A stretch of DNA of 64,000 bases from positions 5,093,501 to 5,157,500 of the forward strand of contig NZ_CP035501.1 of NCBI RefSeq assembly GCF_004135585.1. The letters are read 5' to 3'. The stretch is from Sphingosinicella sp. BN140058. Its GTDB lineage: Bacteria > Pseudomonadota > Alphaproteobacteria > Sphingomonadales > Sphingomonadaceae. This document shows positions 20,742-30,090 of this stretch, piece after piece; positions within the stretch are counted from its first letter, which is position 1, and each line of letters begins with the position of its first letter. Under the pieces are notes generated by a model. That model worked only from the letters and a program-made list of their open reading frames with translations. It was not told the origin of the DNA and made no database searches. Position numbers and translations under genes: made by a program.

Positions 20742-20768
20742 TTGATGCCGCATGCCCGTTCCCCATAT
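20742..20768 (+). promoter_or_regulatory. Sigma-32 (heat shock) type promoter of lon
   Basis: TTGATG (20742-20747), exactly 13 bp, then CCCCATAT (20761-20768). This matches the RpoH consensus (CTTGAA-N13/14-CCCCATNT), about 40 bp upstream of the lon start. It indicates heat-shock control of Lon. Confidence 0.75.
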
Positions 20769-20808
20769 ATGATGGTAAGGATGGCCGTCCGGCCTCAGCG
20801 GAGTTCCA

Positions 20809-23214
20809 ATGACCCAGAGTTTCCCAGTCCTGCCCCTGCGCGACATCGTCGTGTTCCCGCAGATGATCGTGCCCCTGTTCGTCGGGCGCGACAAATCGGT
20901 GGCGGCGCTCGAAAGCGCGATGGCGGCGGACAAGCAGATCTTCCTCGTCTCGCAGCTCGATCCGGCCGAGGACGATCCCGATCGCGACGCGCTCTACGAT
21001 CTCGGCGTGATCGCCACCATTCTGCAGCTGCTGAAGCTGCCGGACGGCACCGTGCGCGTGCTGGTCGAGGGCCAGCAGCGCGCGTCGCTCAGCGCGATCG
21101 CGATGCAGGGGACCCACCTCGTCGCCGATGTCGACGCAATCGAGACGGAGGAGCCGGCCGGGGCCGAAGTGTCGGCGCTGATGCGCTCGGTGGTCGAGCA
21201 GTTCGAGAATTATTCCAAGCTCAACAAGAAGCTTCCGGCCGAGACTGCCGTTCAGCTCGGCCAGATCGAGGAAGCTTCGCGTCTTGCCGATGCGGTGGCT
21301 GCGAACATCAACATCAAGGTTTCCGACAAGCAGACCCTGCTTGCGGAACTGAACCCGGTGCGCCGGCTCGAGATGACCTTCGCCTTCATGGAAGGCGAAT
21401 TGGGCGTGCTCCAGGTCGAGAAGAAGATCCGCAGCCGCGTCAAGCGGCAGATGGAGAAGACCCAGCGCGAATATTATCTCAACGAGCAGCTCAAGGCGAT
21501 CCAGCGTGAGCTCGGCAATGAGGGTGAGGATGGTGACGGCGACGAGTTGGCCGAGCTCGGCCGCAAGATCGAGCGCACCAAGCTGTCCAAGGAAGCCAAG
21601 GCCAAGGCGACGTCCGAGCTCAAGAAGCTGAAGGCGATGGCGCCGATGTCGGCCGAAGCGACCGTCTCGCGCAACTATCTCGACGTCCTGCTCGGCCTGC
21701 CCTGGGGCAAGAAGTCCAAGGTCAAGAAGGACATCGCCGAGGCGCAGGCGATCCTCGACGAGGACCATTATGGCCTTGAGAAGGTCAAGGACCGAATCGT
21801 CGAATATCTCGCCGTGCAGGCCCGGACCAACAAGCTGAAGGGGCCGATTCTGTGCCTCGTCGGTCCGCCGGGCGTGGGCAAGACCTCGCTCGGCCGCTCG
21901 ATCGCGAAGGCGACCGGACGCGAATTCGTTCGTCAGTCTCTGGGCGGCGTGCGCGATGAGGCCGAGATCCGCGGCCATCGCCGCACTTATATCGGCTCGC
22001 TTCCGGGCAAGATCGTCTCGAACCTCAGGAAGGCCGGCACCTCGAACCCGCTGTTCCTGCTCGACGAGATCGACAAGCTCGGCCAGGATTTCCGTGGCGA
22101 CCCGGCATCGGCCTTGCTCGAGGTGCTCGATCCGGAGCAGAATTCGAAGTTCCAGGACCATTATCTGGAGCTCGATTACGACCTGAGCGACATCATGTTC
22201 GTCACCACGGCGAACACGATGGACATGCCTCAGCCTCTGCTCGACCGTATGGAGATCATCCGGCTCGAAGGCTATACCGAGGACGAGAAGGTCGAGATTG
22301 CCCGCCGCCACCTGATCGAGAAGCAGATCGAGGCGCACGGATTGAAGGAGGGTGAGCTCACCTTCACCGAGCAGGGGCTGCGCACCCTGATCCGTCATTA
22401 CACCCGGGAGGCGGGCGTGCGGACGCTCGAGCGCGAGATCGCAAAGGTCGCGCGCAAGGCGTTGCGCCGGATCCTGGAAGGCAAGACCGAGAAGGTCGAG
22501 ATCACGCCCGACAATGTCGGCGAGTTCGCCGGCGTCCAGCGCTTCCGCCACGGTGTCGGCGAGGAAGAGGATCAGATCGGTGCGGTGACCGGCCTGGCCT
22601 GGACCGAAGTCGGCGGCGAGTTGCTGAGCATCGAGGCGGTGACCGTGCCCGGCAAGGGCGCGATTCGCACCACCGGCAAGTTGGGCGACGTCATGCAGGA
22701 GTCGATCCAGGCCGCCTTCTCGTTCGTCAAGGCGCGTAGTCCGAGCTACGGGGTCAAGCCCAGCGTGTTCGGCCGCAAGGACATCCACGTCCACTTGCCT
22801 GAAGGGGCGGTGCCGAAGGACGGGCCGTCGGCGGGCATCGGCATGGTCACGGCGATCATCTCGACCCTGACCGGCATCCCGGTGCGCCGCGATGTCGCGA
22901 TGACCGGTGAAGTCACTCTGCGCGGACGGGTGTTGCCGATTGGCGGCCTCAAGGAGAAGCTGCTCGCGGCGCTGCGCGGCGGCATCAAGAAGGTTCTGAT
23001 TCCGGCCGAGAATGAGAAGGATCTTGCCGAGATCCCCGATGCGATCAAGGCGGGCCTCGAAATCCTTCCGGTCAGCCATGTCGACGAGGTTCTCGCACAG
23101 GCGCTTGCAACGCCGGTGGTGCCGATCGAGTGGACCGAGGCAGACGAGCTGGCGACGGTTCCGGCGACCGAGCTCGGCAAGGAAGATGGACCGGCCGTGT
23201 CGATCCGGCATTGA
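20809..23214 (+). CDS. lon: ATP-dependent protease Lon (LonA type)
   Basis: Cytosolic AAA+ serine protease that removes misfolded and regulatory proteins. The 801 residues comprise the N-terminal substrate domain ([20 protein letters not shown]), a coiled-coil segment, the AAA+ module with Walker A GPPGVGKT at 352-359 and Walker [10 protein letters not shown], and the protease domain with the Ser-Lys dyad S674 ([10 protein letters not shown]) and K717 ([11 protein letters not shown]). Spacing of the dyad (43) equals that of E. coli Lon. It has a sigma-32-like promoter and is followed by an HU gene, a common order. Confidence 0.98.
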   Translation: MTQSFPVLPLRDIVVFPQMIVPLFVGRDKSVAALESAMAADKQIFLVSQLDPAEDDPDRDALYDLGVIATILQLLKLPDGTVRVLVEGQQRASLSAIAMQGTHLVADVDAIETEEPAGAEVSALMRSVVEQFENYSKLNKKLPAETAVQLGQIEEASRLADAVAANINIKVSDKQTLLAELNPVRRLEMTFAFMEGELGVLQVEKKIRSRVKRQMEKTQREYYLNEQLKAIQRELGNEGEDGDGDELAELGRKIERTKLSKEAKAKATSELKKLKAMAPMSAEATVSRNYLDVLLGLPWGKKSKVKKDIAEAQAILDEDHYGLEKVKDRIVEYLAVQARTNKLKGPILCLVGPPGVGKTSLGRSIAKATGREFVRQSLGGVRDEAEIRGHRRTYIGSLPGKIVSNLRKAGTSNPLFLLDEIDKLGQDFRGDPASALLEVLDPEQNSKFQDHYLELDYDLSDIMFVTTANTMDMPQPLLDRMEIIRLEGYTEDEKVEIARRHLIEKQIEAHGLKEGELTFTEQGLRTLIRHYTREAGVRTLEREIAKVARKALRRILEGKTEKVEITPDNVGEFAGVQRFRHGVGEEEDQIGAVTGLAWTEVGGELLSIEAVTVPGKGAIRTTGKLGDVMQESIQAAFSFVKARSPSYGVKPSVFGRKDIHVHLPEGAVPKDGPSAGIGMVTAIISTLTGIPVRRDVAMTGEVTLRGRVLPIGGLKEKLLAALRGGIKKVLIPAENEKDLAEIPDAIKAGLEILPVSHVDEVLAQALATPVVPIEWTEADELATVPATELGKEDGPAVSIRH

Positions 23215-23329
23215 CGGGGCGACGTTCGGCGCGCCTTTGCCTCTGACCCTTCACCAGGTTGAGGGGGCATCATGAGGTGCGCAGGATGAATGGATCATTC
23301 CTGCCCTGCAACGAATCTGTCCCGGGAAG

Positions 23330-23365
23330 GCGCGGTTTTCTCCGGAAAATCCGCGCTTTCCTTTT
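23330..23365 (+). terminator. lon terminator
   Basis: GCGCGGTTTTC and GAAAATCCGCGC pair around a TCCG loop (one bulged T) and are followed by TTTCCTTTT. It lies just in front of, and slightly overlaps, the -35 of the HU promoter. Confidence 0.75.
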
Positions 23366-23392
23366 GACTCGCACGGCGCACCTGACTTTAGA
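23364..23392 (+). promoter_or_regulatory. Promoter of the HU gene
   Basis: TTGACT (23364-23369), 17 bp, TTTAGA (23387-23392); the HU start codon is 48 bp further on. Good sigma-70 type match. Confidence 0.65.
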
Positions 23393-23440
23393 TGGACGAA
23401 GGCGTGCAGCCGCGATTCCATAAGCAGGGGTTCCAAAGGG

Positions 23441-23716
23441 ATGAACAAGCAGGAGTTGATCGGTCAGGTGGCCGACACCACCGGGCTTAGCCGGGGCGAT
23501 GCGAGCAGGGCCGTCGAAGGTGTGTTCGACGCGATCACCAATGCGCTGAAGCGCGGCGACGAAGTCCGGCTGGTTGGATTTGGCACCTTTTCCTGTTCGA
23601 CGCGCAAGGCGTCTACGGGGCGCAATCCCCGTACCGGAGAACCGATGCAGATTGCCGAGTCGACCCAACCCAAGTTCAAGGCCGGCAAGGGCCTCAAGGA
23701 TTCGGTCAGCCGCTGA
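23441..23716 (+). CDS. hup: HU family DNA-binding protein
   Basis: A 91-residue nucleoid protein that binds and bends DNA as a dimer. It begins MNKQELIGQVADTTGLSRGD and has the signature VGFGTFSCSTRKASTGRNPR with the DNA-wrapping beta arm (GRNPRTGEPMQI), ending FKAGKGLKDSVSR. Length and motifs are normal. It has its own promoter after the lon terminator and a good AAAGGGATG start context. Confidence 0.96.
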   Translation: MNKQELIGQVADTTGLSRGDASRAVEGVFDAITNALKRGDEVRLVGFGTFSCSTRKASTGRNPRTGEPMQIAESTQPKFKAGKGLKDSVSR

Positions 23717-23899
23717 GCTTTACGATGGGCGGGCGCGGGGGCGCGCCAGCCGTCGCTCCGCATGGTCTCGCCGCCTTGCCGAACCGCGTATTTTCCCCGC
23801 TGGACAGCAGGAAAGCAGCGCATTAGAGACCCCGCAACGACCCGATCCGGGCCGTTCTTCCTTCCGCGCCGCGACCCGGTTGCACGCGGATGCCGGCGT

Positions 23900-23974
23900 G
23901 GGCGCGTAGCTCAGTGGTAGAGCACACCCTTCACACGGGTGGGGTCGTAGGTTCAATCCCTACCGCGCCCACCA
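23900..23974 (+). tRNA. tRNA-Val (anticodon CAC)
   Basis: A full cloverleaf: acceptor GGGCGCG/CGCGCCC, D arm GCTC-AGTGGTA-GAGC, anticodon stem CACCC/GGGTG with loop TTCACAC (anticodon CAC at 23932-23934), T arm GTAGG-TTCAATC-CCTAC, then ACCA encoded in the DNA. CAC reads the valine codon GUG. Confidence 0.95.
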
Positions 23975-23987
23975 CGCCTTCTCGACG

Positions 23988-24287
23988 ATGAAACCCTATA
24001 CGGTGGAGCGTGACGCGATCCGCCTGGCGGTCCGCTTTACCCCGCGGGCGCGCAAGGACGCTTTGGCCGGCATCATCGACGCAGGGGCCGGACGCGCAGC
24101 CCTGGCGATCCGGCTGACCGCGCCGCCGGTCGACGGCGCGGCCAATCAGGCGTTGATCGCGTTTCTTGCGTCGGCACTCGGTCTGCCGAAATCCGCTGTG
24201 ACGATTGCGACCGGCGACAAGGCACGGCTCAAGATCGTACGTCTTGCGGGGGTTACGGTGCCGGACGTCGAGCGGCTGCTGATCTGA
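23988..24287 (+). CDS. DUF167 (YggU) family protein
   Basis: A 99-residue protein of the YggU/DUF167 family, whose role is not established. It begins KPYTVERDAIRLAVRFTPRA and has the family core APPVDGAANQALIAFLASAL plus SAVTIATGDKARLKIVRL. Length is typical. It starts 13 bp after the tRNA-Val gene, so it may be co-transcribed with it. Confidence 0.9.
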   Translation: MKPYTVERDAIRLAVRFTPRARKDALAGIIDAGAGRAALAIRLTAPPVDGAANQALIAFLASALGLPKSAVTIATGDKARLKIVRLAGVTVPDVERLLI

Positions 24288-24308
24288 TAGCGGCCGCCTG
24301 GAGCTTCA

Positions 24309-24497
24309 TCATCCCTCGCCAATCGGAGCCCCGAGCTTCTTCGCGATTCGTGCGACCTCCTCGTCGCTCGGCGGATCCGGAAGGTCCTGGCCCGGCGCCA
24401 GAGCATCGTCGGGAATGCCTCCCGCGGTACCGGCAATATTCTCGTTCACCGACCGCTCGTTCGGACCGTTGGTGATCTTGGCTCTGTCGTCGCTCAT
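24309..24497 (-). CDS. Small conserved-looking hypothetical protein
   Basis: A 62-residue acidic protein (MSDDRAKITNGPNERSVNEN to APIGEG) with a disordered N-terminal half and a short helix SDEEVARIAKKLGAP. A clear GGAGGAG-type ribosome-binding site precedes the ATG (TGGAGGAGCGGATCATG), which supports a real gene. Function unknown. It lies between the DUF167 and YjbR-like genes, divergent from the latter. Confidence 0.65.
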   Translation of the reverse strand: MSDDRAKITNGPNERSVNENIAGTAGGIPDDALAPGQDLPDPPSDEEVARIAKKLGAPIGEG

Positions 24498-24565
24498 GAT
24501 CCGCTCCTCCATTGGTGCTAATAGGAAAGAGCGAGAACCGTCGATGTTCCGAAAGGAGGCGCGTG

Positions 24566-24931
24566 ATGACGGGCGAAGACGTGTTGAAGGCACTGCGCGC
24601 ATGGGGTCTCGGCTTCCCCGGCGCCCATTCCAAATCTCCTTGGCCGGGCCATGACGATCTCGCCGTCAACGACAAGACCTTCGCCTATCTGGCCGCGGAC
24701 GGGGAACCGTTCAGCCTTTCTGTCAAACTGCCCTACACCCACTCGGTCGCGCTCGATCTGCGCTTTGCAAAGCCGACCGGCTACGGCCTCGGCAAGAGCG
24801 GATGGGTGACCATGACGCCGGGCGATGAGGAGATGCCCAGCCTGGACCAGCTCAAGGACTGGATCGACGAAAGCTATCGTGCTCAGGCGCCGAAACGGCT
24901 TGTCAGGGAGCTGGACGCCCGTACCTCCTAA
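24566..24931 (+). CDS. MmcQ/YjbR family protein
   Basis: A 121-residue protein of the MmcQ/YjbR fold. It begins [20 protein letters not shown], followed by the typical [20 protein letters not shown] strand pair, and ends in the ELDAR region. A GAAAGGAGG ribosome-binding site sets the start. Members are small cytosolic proteins with a CyaY-like fold; the function is not established. The stop codon overlaps by four bases the stop of the convergent oxidoreductase gene. Confidence 0.85.
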   Translation: MTGEDVLKALRAWGLGFPGAHSKSPWPGHDDLAVNDKTFAYLAADGEPFSLSVKLPYTHSVALDLRFAKPTGYGLGKSGWVTMTPGDEEMPSLDQLKDWIDESYRAQAPKRLVRELDARTS

Positions 24932-25932
24932 GCGGCGCGGGCAAGCCCACCCGGCATCATGGCGTCTGCCACGATCTCGTAGGATCGTATCCGCGCGCGG
25001 TGATCCCAAATCTGGGACGTGATCATCAATTCGTCGGCGCCGGTACGGGCGATGAACTGCTCTATCGCCTGCTTGACCGTCGCACGCCCTCCGATCGCCG
25101 AGCAGGACAGCACGTCGCCCAGCATCGCTCTTGCCGCTGGCGGCAGCGTCTCGCCATAGCTGGGCAGCGGCGGCGGCAATTTGGTCGGCCGACCGGACCG
25201 CAGGTTGACGAATGCCTGCATGACCGAGGTGGCGAGCAGTTCCGCTTCCTCGTCGGTGTCGGCGGCGAACGCATTGAAGCCGAGCATCACATAAGGCCGG
25301 TCAAGCTGCGCGGAGGGCTGGAAGCGCTCGCGATAGACACGGATCGCCTCCATCATCGCGGCCGGCGCGAAGTGCGAGGCAAAGGCATAAGGCAGGCCGA
25401 GCATCGCCGCGAGCTGGGCGCCGAACAGGCTCGACCCAAGGATCCAGACCGGTATGGCAAGACCTTCGCCGGGGATCGCGCGGACCTTGCGCTGCGGATC
25501 GGCAACGAAATAGTCCATCAGCTCGACGACATCGCGCGGGAACTGGTTCTCGTCGGAGGCGAGATTGCGCCGCATCGCCATGGCGGCGGCCCGGTCCGTT
25601 CCCGGAGCGCGGCCAAGGCCGAGATCGATCCGCCCCGGATAGAGCGCCTCGAGCGTGCCGAACTGTTCGGCGATCACCAGCGGCGCATGGTTGGGGAGCA
25701 TCACGCCGCCGGCGCCGAGCCGGATCGAGCTGGTGCCGGCGCCGACGAAGGCAAGCGCGACCGACGTCGCCGCACTGGCAATGCCCGGCATCGAATGGTG
25801 CTCCGCCATCCAAAAGCGGCGGAAGCCGAGCCGCTCGCCCGTTTGGGCGAGTTCGAGTGCGTTGCGCAGCGCCTGTCCGGCATCGGCGCCTTCGGCGATC
25901 GGCGCGAGATCGAGAATGGAGAGGGGGGTCAT
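24928..25932 (-). CDS. LLM class flavin-dependent oxidoreductase
   Basis: A 334-residue bacterial luciferase-like TIM barrel protein. Features are [20 protein letters not shown] at the N-terminus, [19 protein letters not shown], the [20 protein letters not shown] block and [12 protein letters not shown]. Such proteins use FMNH2 or reduced F420-like flavins; the substrate is unknown. It reads leftward, divergent from the MATE gene. Confidence 0.9.
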   Translation of the reverse strand: MTPLSILDLAPIAEGADAGQALRNALELAQTGERLGFRRFWMAEHHSMPGIASAATSVALAFVGAGTSSIRLGAGGVMLPNHAPLVIAEQFGTLEALYPGRIDLGLGRAPGTDRAAAMAMRRNLASDENQFPRDVVELMDYFVADPQRKVRAIPGEGLAIPVWILGSSLFGAQLAAMLGLPYAFASHFAPAAMMEAIRVYRERFQPSAQLDRPYVMLGFNAFAADTDEEAELLATSVMQAFVNLRSGRPTKLPPPLPSYGETLPPAARAMLGDVLSCSAIGGRATVKQAIEQFIARTGADELMITSQIWDHRARIRSYEIVADAMMPGGLARAA

Positions 25933-26023
25933 CGCAAGGAGATGGGAGGGCGCACCGGCGCTCGCAACCCCGCGCCACGGTGCCGGGATGATGCTTGCTC
26001 CCGAGCTTTGCGCTGCCTACGGG

Positions 26024-27412
26024 ATGCGCATGCTGCAGGATCGGTCCTCGAAACGCGCCCCGTGGCGCGCCGAAGTGCGCGCCACGCTGGCGCTCGCCTG
26101 GCCGCTGATCCTCACTAACGTCGCCCAGGCGCTGATCCATGCGACCGACGTGATCCTGCTCGGCTGGGCCGGATCGCGTACGCTCGCGGCCGGAACGCTG
26201 GGCGTGAATGTCTACAACGCCTTCCTGATCTTCGGCATGGGGTTGATGACGGCGGCCTCGCCGATGCTGGCGCGGGAACTCGGCAGACGGCGCCACAGCG
26301 TCCGCGACGTGCGCCGGACGGTGCGACAGGCGATGTGGGCGGCCTTTGCGATTGCAATCCCGGTCTGGGTCATTCTCTGGAACAGCGGCGCGATCCTGGT
26401 CGCGATCGGACAGGAGCCGGCGCTCGCCGCAGGTGCGCAGAGTTTCGTCAGGGCGATGCAGTGGGGCCTGCTGCCCTATCTGTTCTTTCTGGTGCTAAGA
26501 TCCTTCATTGCCGCGCTGGAGCGGCCCATCTGGTCTTTCGTCGTCGGGCTGGCCGCAGTGGCGTTCAACGCGGTCGCGAATTACGGACTGATCTTCGGCC
26601 ATTTCGGTTTGCCGAAGCTCGGCCTGCAAGGGGCCGGCATCGGCAGCGCCTGTGCCAACACGTTGATGTTCGCCGGCCTTGCGGCGGTGATCCTTCTTCA
26701 TCCGCGCTTCCGCCGTTACCGGTTGTTCGGTCGCTTCTGGCGGTCGGACTGGGAACGGTTCCGCGAGATCTGGCGGCTGGGTCTGCCGATCGCCGTCACG
26801 CTGGGGCTCGAGATCACGATCTTCAACGCCGCCGTGTTCCTGATGGGCCTGATCGGGGCGGACTCGATCGCTGCGCACGCCATCGCCATCCAGATCGCGT
26901 CGCTGACCTTCATGGTCCCGATGGGCCTCGCGCAGGCCGTGACAGTACGCGTCGGATTGGCCTACGGCCGGAGCGATCGGGACGGGGTGACCGTGGCCGG
27001 CTGGACAGCGTTTGCACTTGGGGTCGGTTTCATGAGCCTGACCGCGCTTGCCATGCTCGCCATCCCCGGCCAACTCGTTGCCTTGTTCCTGAACGCGTCC
27101 GATCCAGCGAGTGTACGGGTCATCCCGCTCGCCGTCTCCTTCCTGTTCGTTGCGGCTATCTTTCAGGTGGTGGACGGCGCCCAGGTCGTTGCGGCAGGCA
27201 TGCTGCGCGGCCTCCACGACACCAAGGTCCCGATGGCCTATGCGGCGTTCGGCTATTGGGTGATCGGTCTTGCTGTCGCGGTCGGTCTCGCCTTCGGTCT
27301 CGGCTGGGGCGGGATCGGCATCTGGACCGGCCTCGCCACGGGTCTGGCTTCGGTCGCGCTGCTGATGGTGACCCGATGGATTCGACGCGAGCGGCTGGGC
27401 TTGGTGACCTGA
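26024..27412 (+). CDS. MATE family multidrug/Na+ (H+) antiporter
   Basis: An inner-membrane exporter of about 462 residues with 12 predicted helices in two MatE halves (first helix around LALAWPLILTNVAQALIHAT). NorM-like, so likely to export cationic compounds in exchange for cations. The start MRMLQDRSSK is chosen as the ATG nearest to the family N-terminus; ATG codons at 25988 and 26030 are alternatives. Its 3' end overlaps the convergent subtilase gene by 160 bp. Confidence 0.9.
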   Translation: MRMLQDRSSKRAPWRAEVRATLALAWPLILTNVAQALIHATDVILLGWAGSRTLAAGTLGVNVYNAFLIFGMGLMTAASPMLARELGRRRHSVRDVRRTVRQAMWAAFAIAIPVWVILWNSGAILVAIGQEPALAAGAQSFVRAMQWGLLPYLFFLVLRSFIAALERPIWSFVVGLAAVAFNAVANYGLIFGHFGLPKLGLQGAGIGSACANTLMFAGLAAVILLHPRFRRYRLFGRFWRSDWERFREIWRLGLPIAVTLGLEITIFNAAVFLMGLIGADSIAAHAIAIQIASLTFMVPMGLAQAVTVRVGLAYGRSDRDGVTVAGWTAFALGVGFMSLTALAMLAIPGQLVALFLNASDPASVRVIPLAVSFLFVAAIFQVVDGAQVVAAGMLRGLHDTKVPMAYAAFGYWVIGLAVAVGLAFGLGWGGIGIWTGLATGLASVALLMVTRWIRRERLGLVT

Positions 27413-28257
27413 TCGGCGGACGTGGCGGCCGCCGCGAGGGTGATGCTCGCATTCGGATCGATCACGGCGACGGACATTTCGCAGCCGGTGGTCGCGCCCT
27501 GCATGGCATGCTTGCTGCGGCACTGCAGCAGCCGCGCCGTCTCGGCCGGAGTCGCAAACGAGGTGCCGGTGACTCGGGTCACGGCACCCGCGGCGGTGAC
27601 CGAAGGCACGGCGACCCCGCGCTGCCACGCGTAATTGTAGGCGCTGGAGCCGGTGCCCGGCTTGTTGGTTCCGCTCCAGGGCAGGCCGGCATCGTCCAGC
27701 GCACCCACCAGCACGGCATTGGGGAAACCGGCGGTCGCCATGTCGAGATTGCCCGGGCGCTCGCGCCCGTCGTTGCCGGCGGCGAGCACGACCAGAATGC
27801 CCTGTTCCGTCGCTTCGCGGACTGCGGCCGTAATGGCCTTGTCGTCGCGAAGGGCGAGCGAGATGTTGATGGCGTCCACGCCGAGGCTCGCGGCCTTGCG
27901 GATCGCCTTGACCAGCGGCTTGGCCGACGGTTGGCAGGGCGGCACCAGCCCCTTTGGACAACCGGCCGGGTCGTCGATCCGGAAGGAGACGATGTTCAGC
28001 GCCTGCCGGGACTCGCGAAGCAGGATGGTCGCGACCAGAGTGCCGTGATCGTAGCGCGGCTTGAACGGCTCCCGGGTGTCGTCCGAGGCCATGTCATATT
28101 CGGCCGTGACGACGTGGGCGAGTTCGGGCGTGCGCGCGATGCCGCTGTCGATCACTGCCACCACCAAGGGAGGCTTGGCTTCGACCATGGGCGTCGCAGC
28201 GGCGCCCGTGGGCGCGGCGGCTGCGAACAGGGCAAAAGACAGGATCAGGTTCCGCAC
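27253..28257 (-). CDS. S8 family serine peptidase (subtilase), secreted
   Basis: A compact secreted protease of 334 residues. A GTG start with GGAG upstream gives the signal peptide MRNLILSFALFAAAAPTGAA; an ATG at 28332 would add 25 non-signal residues. The catalytic triad is D37 (VVAVIDSG), H71 (YDHGTLVA) and S233 (GTSFATP), with the oxyanion Asn in LAAGNDG. The last 53 codons run antisense into the MATE gene and are Pro/Arg rich (ending TARPITQ), so the C-terminus has no family character. Confidence 0.85.
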   Translation of the reverse strand: MRNLILSFALFAAAAPTGAAATPMVEAKPPLVVAVIDSGIARTPELAHVVTAEYDMASDDTREPFKPRYDHGTLVATILLRESRQALNIVSFRIDDPAGCPKGLVPPCQPSAKPLVKAIRKAASLGVDAINISLALRDDKAITAAVREATEQGILVVLAAGNDGRERPGNLDMATAGFPNAVLVGALDDAGLPWSGTNKPGTGSSAYNYAWQRGVAVPSVTAAGAVTRVTGTSFATPAETARLLQCRSKHAMQGATTGCEMSVAVIDPNASITLAAAATSADQVTKPSRSRRIHRVTISSATEARPVARPVQMPIPPQPRPKARPTATARPITQ

Positions 28258-28545
28258 GCGACGCTCCGCACACCACAAGGCTTCATTGGCATTGTAGAAA
28301 GGCGACGCGCGCGACAGCGCGGCAGACGGCATGATTCATTGACTTCCCCCCGGAAGATCGCTCGTCCGTGATCCTGTTGAACAATCAGCGCTTTGGCAAT
28401 CGGGGATATTCGCAGCCATGTCGTTTTCGGGCTGCGATGCAGGAAAGCCACAGACCAGGCCGGCCTGCTTGCGAGTTCCCCTTCCGTTCCGGGCCTGCTA
28501 CGCTCGCACGATGATCTCCATCTTCTCTCATTCGAGTGCCGGCTG

Positions 28546-29805
28546 ATGGCGAAGCGCGCCGGCAGTGCCGATCTGCCGCTCCATGGCGGCCACGTGCCCG
28601 CCTGGCTCGGCGAACGGATGACCAGGCTCGGCACGGCCATTTCGGAGGCGATCGTCCTCGAATATGGCCGCGACGAACTTCTCCGTCGGCTCGCCCATCC
28701 GTTCTGGTTCCAGTCCTTCGGTGCGGTGATGGGGATGGACTGGCACTCGTCCGGGATCACCACCAGCGTGCTGGGGTCGCTGAAGCGCGGCCTCGCGCCG
28801 CTTGCGGGCGAACTCGGCATTCACGTCTGTGGTGGCCGCGGCAAGCAGAGTCGCAGGACTCCGGACGAACTGAACGCGGTGGGCGAGCGGGTCGGCCTCG
28901 ACGGCGGTGCTCTCGGCCACGCCAGCCGGCTTGTCGCCAAGGTCGACAGCGCCGCGGTTCAGGACGGTTTCGATCTTTACCTGCACGGCTTCATCGTCAC
29001 CGACGACGGCCGCTGGGTGGTGATCCAGCAAGGGATGAACGATGCGCGCGGGCAGGCGCGCCGCTACCATTGGCTGTCCGAAAACGTGACCAGCTTCGTC
29101 GAAGATCCGCATGCGGCGATCGACGGGCGGGAGCAGGGGACGATCGTCAACCTTACCGATCGGCGGGCCGACGCGTCGCGGCGGGGCCAGCTCGCGCTTC
29201 TGGCCGATCTCGGACCCGACGGAGTCGTCCGCGAGCTCGCGCGGCTCGATCCGCCTGCGCCCCGTCAGCCGACGGCGCAGCCGCTGCTGCCCCATCTCGT
29301 CATGCCGGATCATCACGATCTGCGCGCGGAGGACGTCGTCGCGCGCCGTCTCCATGGCAATCTGGCCGCGGCCGCGGCGCAGGGGCCGGAGGATTTCGCC
29401 GCGCTGCTGATGGTGCCTGGGGTCGGCGCTCGGACAGTGCGCGCGCTCGCGATGGTCGCAGAAGTCGTGCACGGCGCGCCGTGCCGGTTCAGCGATCCCG
29501 CGCGCTTCTCGCTTGCCCATGGCGGCAAGGACGGGCACCCGTTTCCGGTGCCGATCAAGGTCTACGACAAGACAATCGGGGTGATGAAGAGCGCGATCGT
29601 CAAGGCGAAGCTTGGACGCGAGGAAGAGCTTGCCGCGCTCAGGCGTCTCGATCAGCAGGCGCGGCGACTGGAGCGCCATGTCACGGGTCCTTCCGTTGAG
29701 GCGCTGCTCGCGGAAGAACGGGCCGCCAGCCATTCTTATGGTGGCCGCACCGTGTTCGGCGACGCGCCACCACCGGACGAAGACGCCGCTCGCAGCAGCG
29801 GATGA
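28546..29805 (+). CDS. DUF763 domain protein with helix-hairpin-helix motif
   Basis: A 419-residue protein of the DUF763 family: the N-terminus AKRAGSADLPLHGGHVPAWL is the family hallmark, and the block SLAHGGKDGHPFPVPIKVYD with KTIGVMKSAIVKAKLG follows later. Between them, LLMVPGVGARTVRALAMVAE is a helix-hairpin-helix, suggesting nucleic acid contact. The family is better known from archaea and thermophiles and has no assigned role. The ATG at 28546 gives the conserved start; the gene stands alone before tRNA-His. Confidence 0.88.
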   Translation: MAKRAGSADLPLHGGHVPAWLGERMTRLGTAISEAIVLEYGRDELLRRLAHPFWFQSFGAVMGMDWHSSGITTSVLGSLKRGLAPLAGELGIHVCGGRGKQSRRTPDELNAVGERVGLDGGALGHASRLVAKVDSAAVQDGFDLYLHGFIVTDDGRWVVIQQGMNDARGQARRYHWLSENVTSFVEDPHAAIDGREQGTIVNLTDRRADASRRGQLALLADLGPDGVVRELARLDPPAPRQPTAQPLLPHLVMPDHHDLRAEDVVARRLHGNLAAAAAQGPEDFAALLMVPGVGARTVRALAMVAEVVHGAPCRFSDPARFSLAHGGKDGHPFPVPIKVYDKTIGVMKSAIVKAKLGREEELAALRRLDQQARRLERHVTGPSVEALLAEERAASHSYGGRTVFGDAPPPDEDAARSSG

Positions 29806-29922
29806 TTGATCGAACTGGTGTTTCATAGCCAGGTGCATCTGGGTGTGACATCCGCTGGCCGCGGGCTTGGAGCAGAACAAACCGCAGGGTCGAAGATGTG
29901 CGCCGAGGGGCACGAAACGTCC

Positions 29923-29952
29923 TTGACGCTTCCCACGCCACACTCCTATGTG
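29923..29952 (+). promoter_or_regulatory. Promoter of tRNA-His
   Basis: TTGACG (29923-29928), 18 bp, TATGTG (29947-29952), 22 bp before the mature tRNA. Good match for a stable-RNA promoter. Confidence 0.65.
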
Positions 29953-29974
29953 CGCGGCGCACCCCGTGCGCAGT

Positions 29975-30052
29975 GGCGATCGTAGCTCAGTTGGTCAGAG
30001 CACCGGTTTGTGGTACCGGGGGTCGCGGGTTCAAGCCCCGTCGATCGCCCCA
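29975..30052 (+). tRNA. tRNA-His (anticodon GTG)
   Basis: Acceptor GCGATCG/CGATCGC with an encoded extra G at position -1 (29975) facing C73, the classical histidine identity pair. The anticodon stem is CCGGT/ACCGG with loop TTGTGGT (GTG at 30010-30012), T arm GCGGG-TTCAAGC-CCCGT, and CCA encoded. Confidence 0.95.
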
Positions 30053-30090
30053 TTTGCGCAGCATCCCCTAGAGCCCAGCAGGATCACCCG

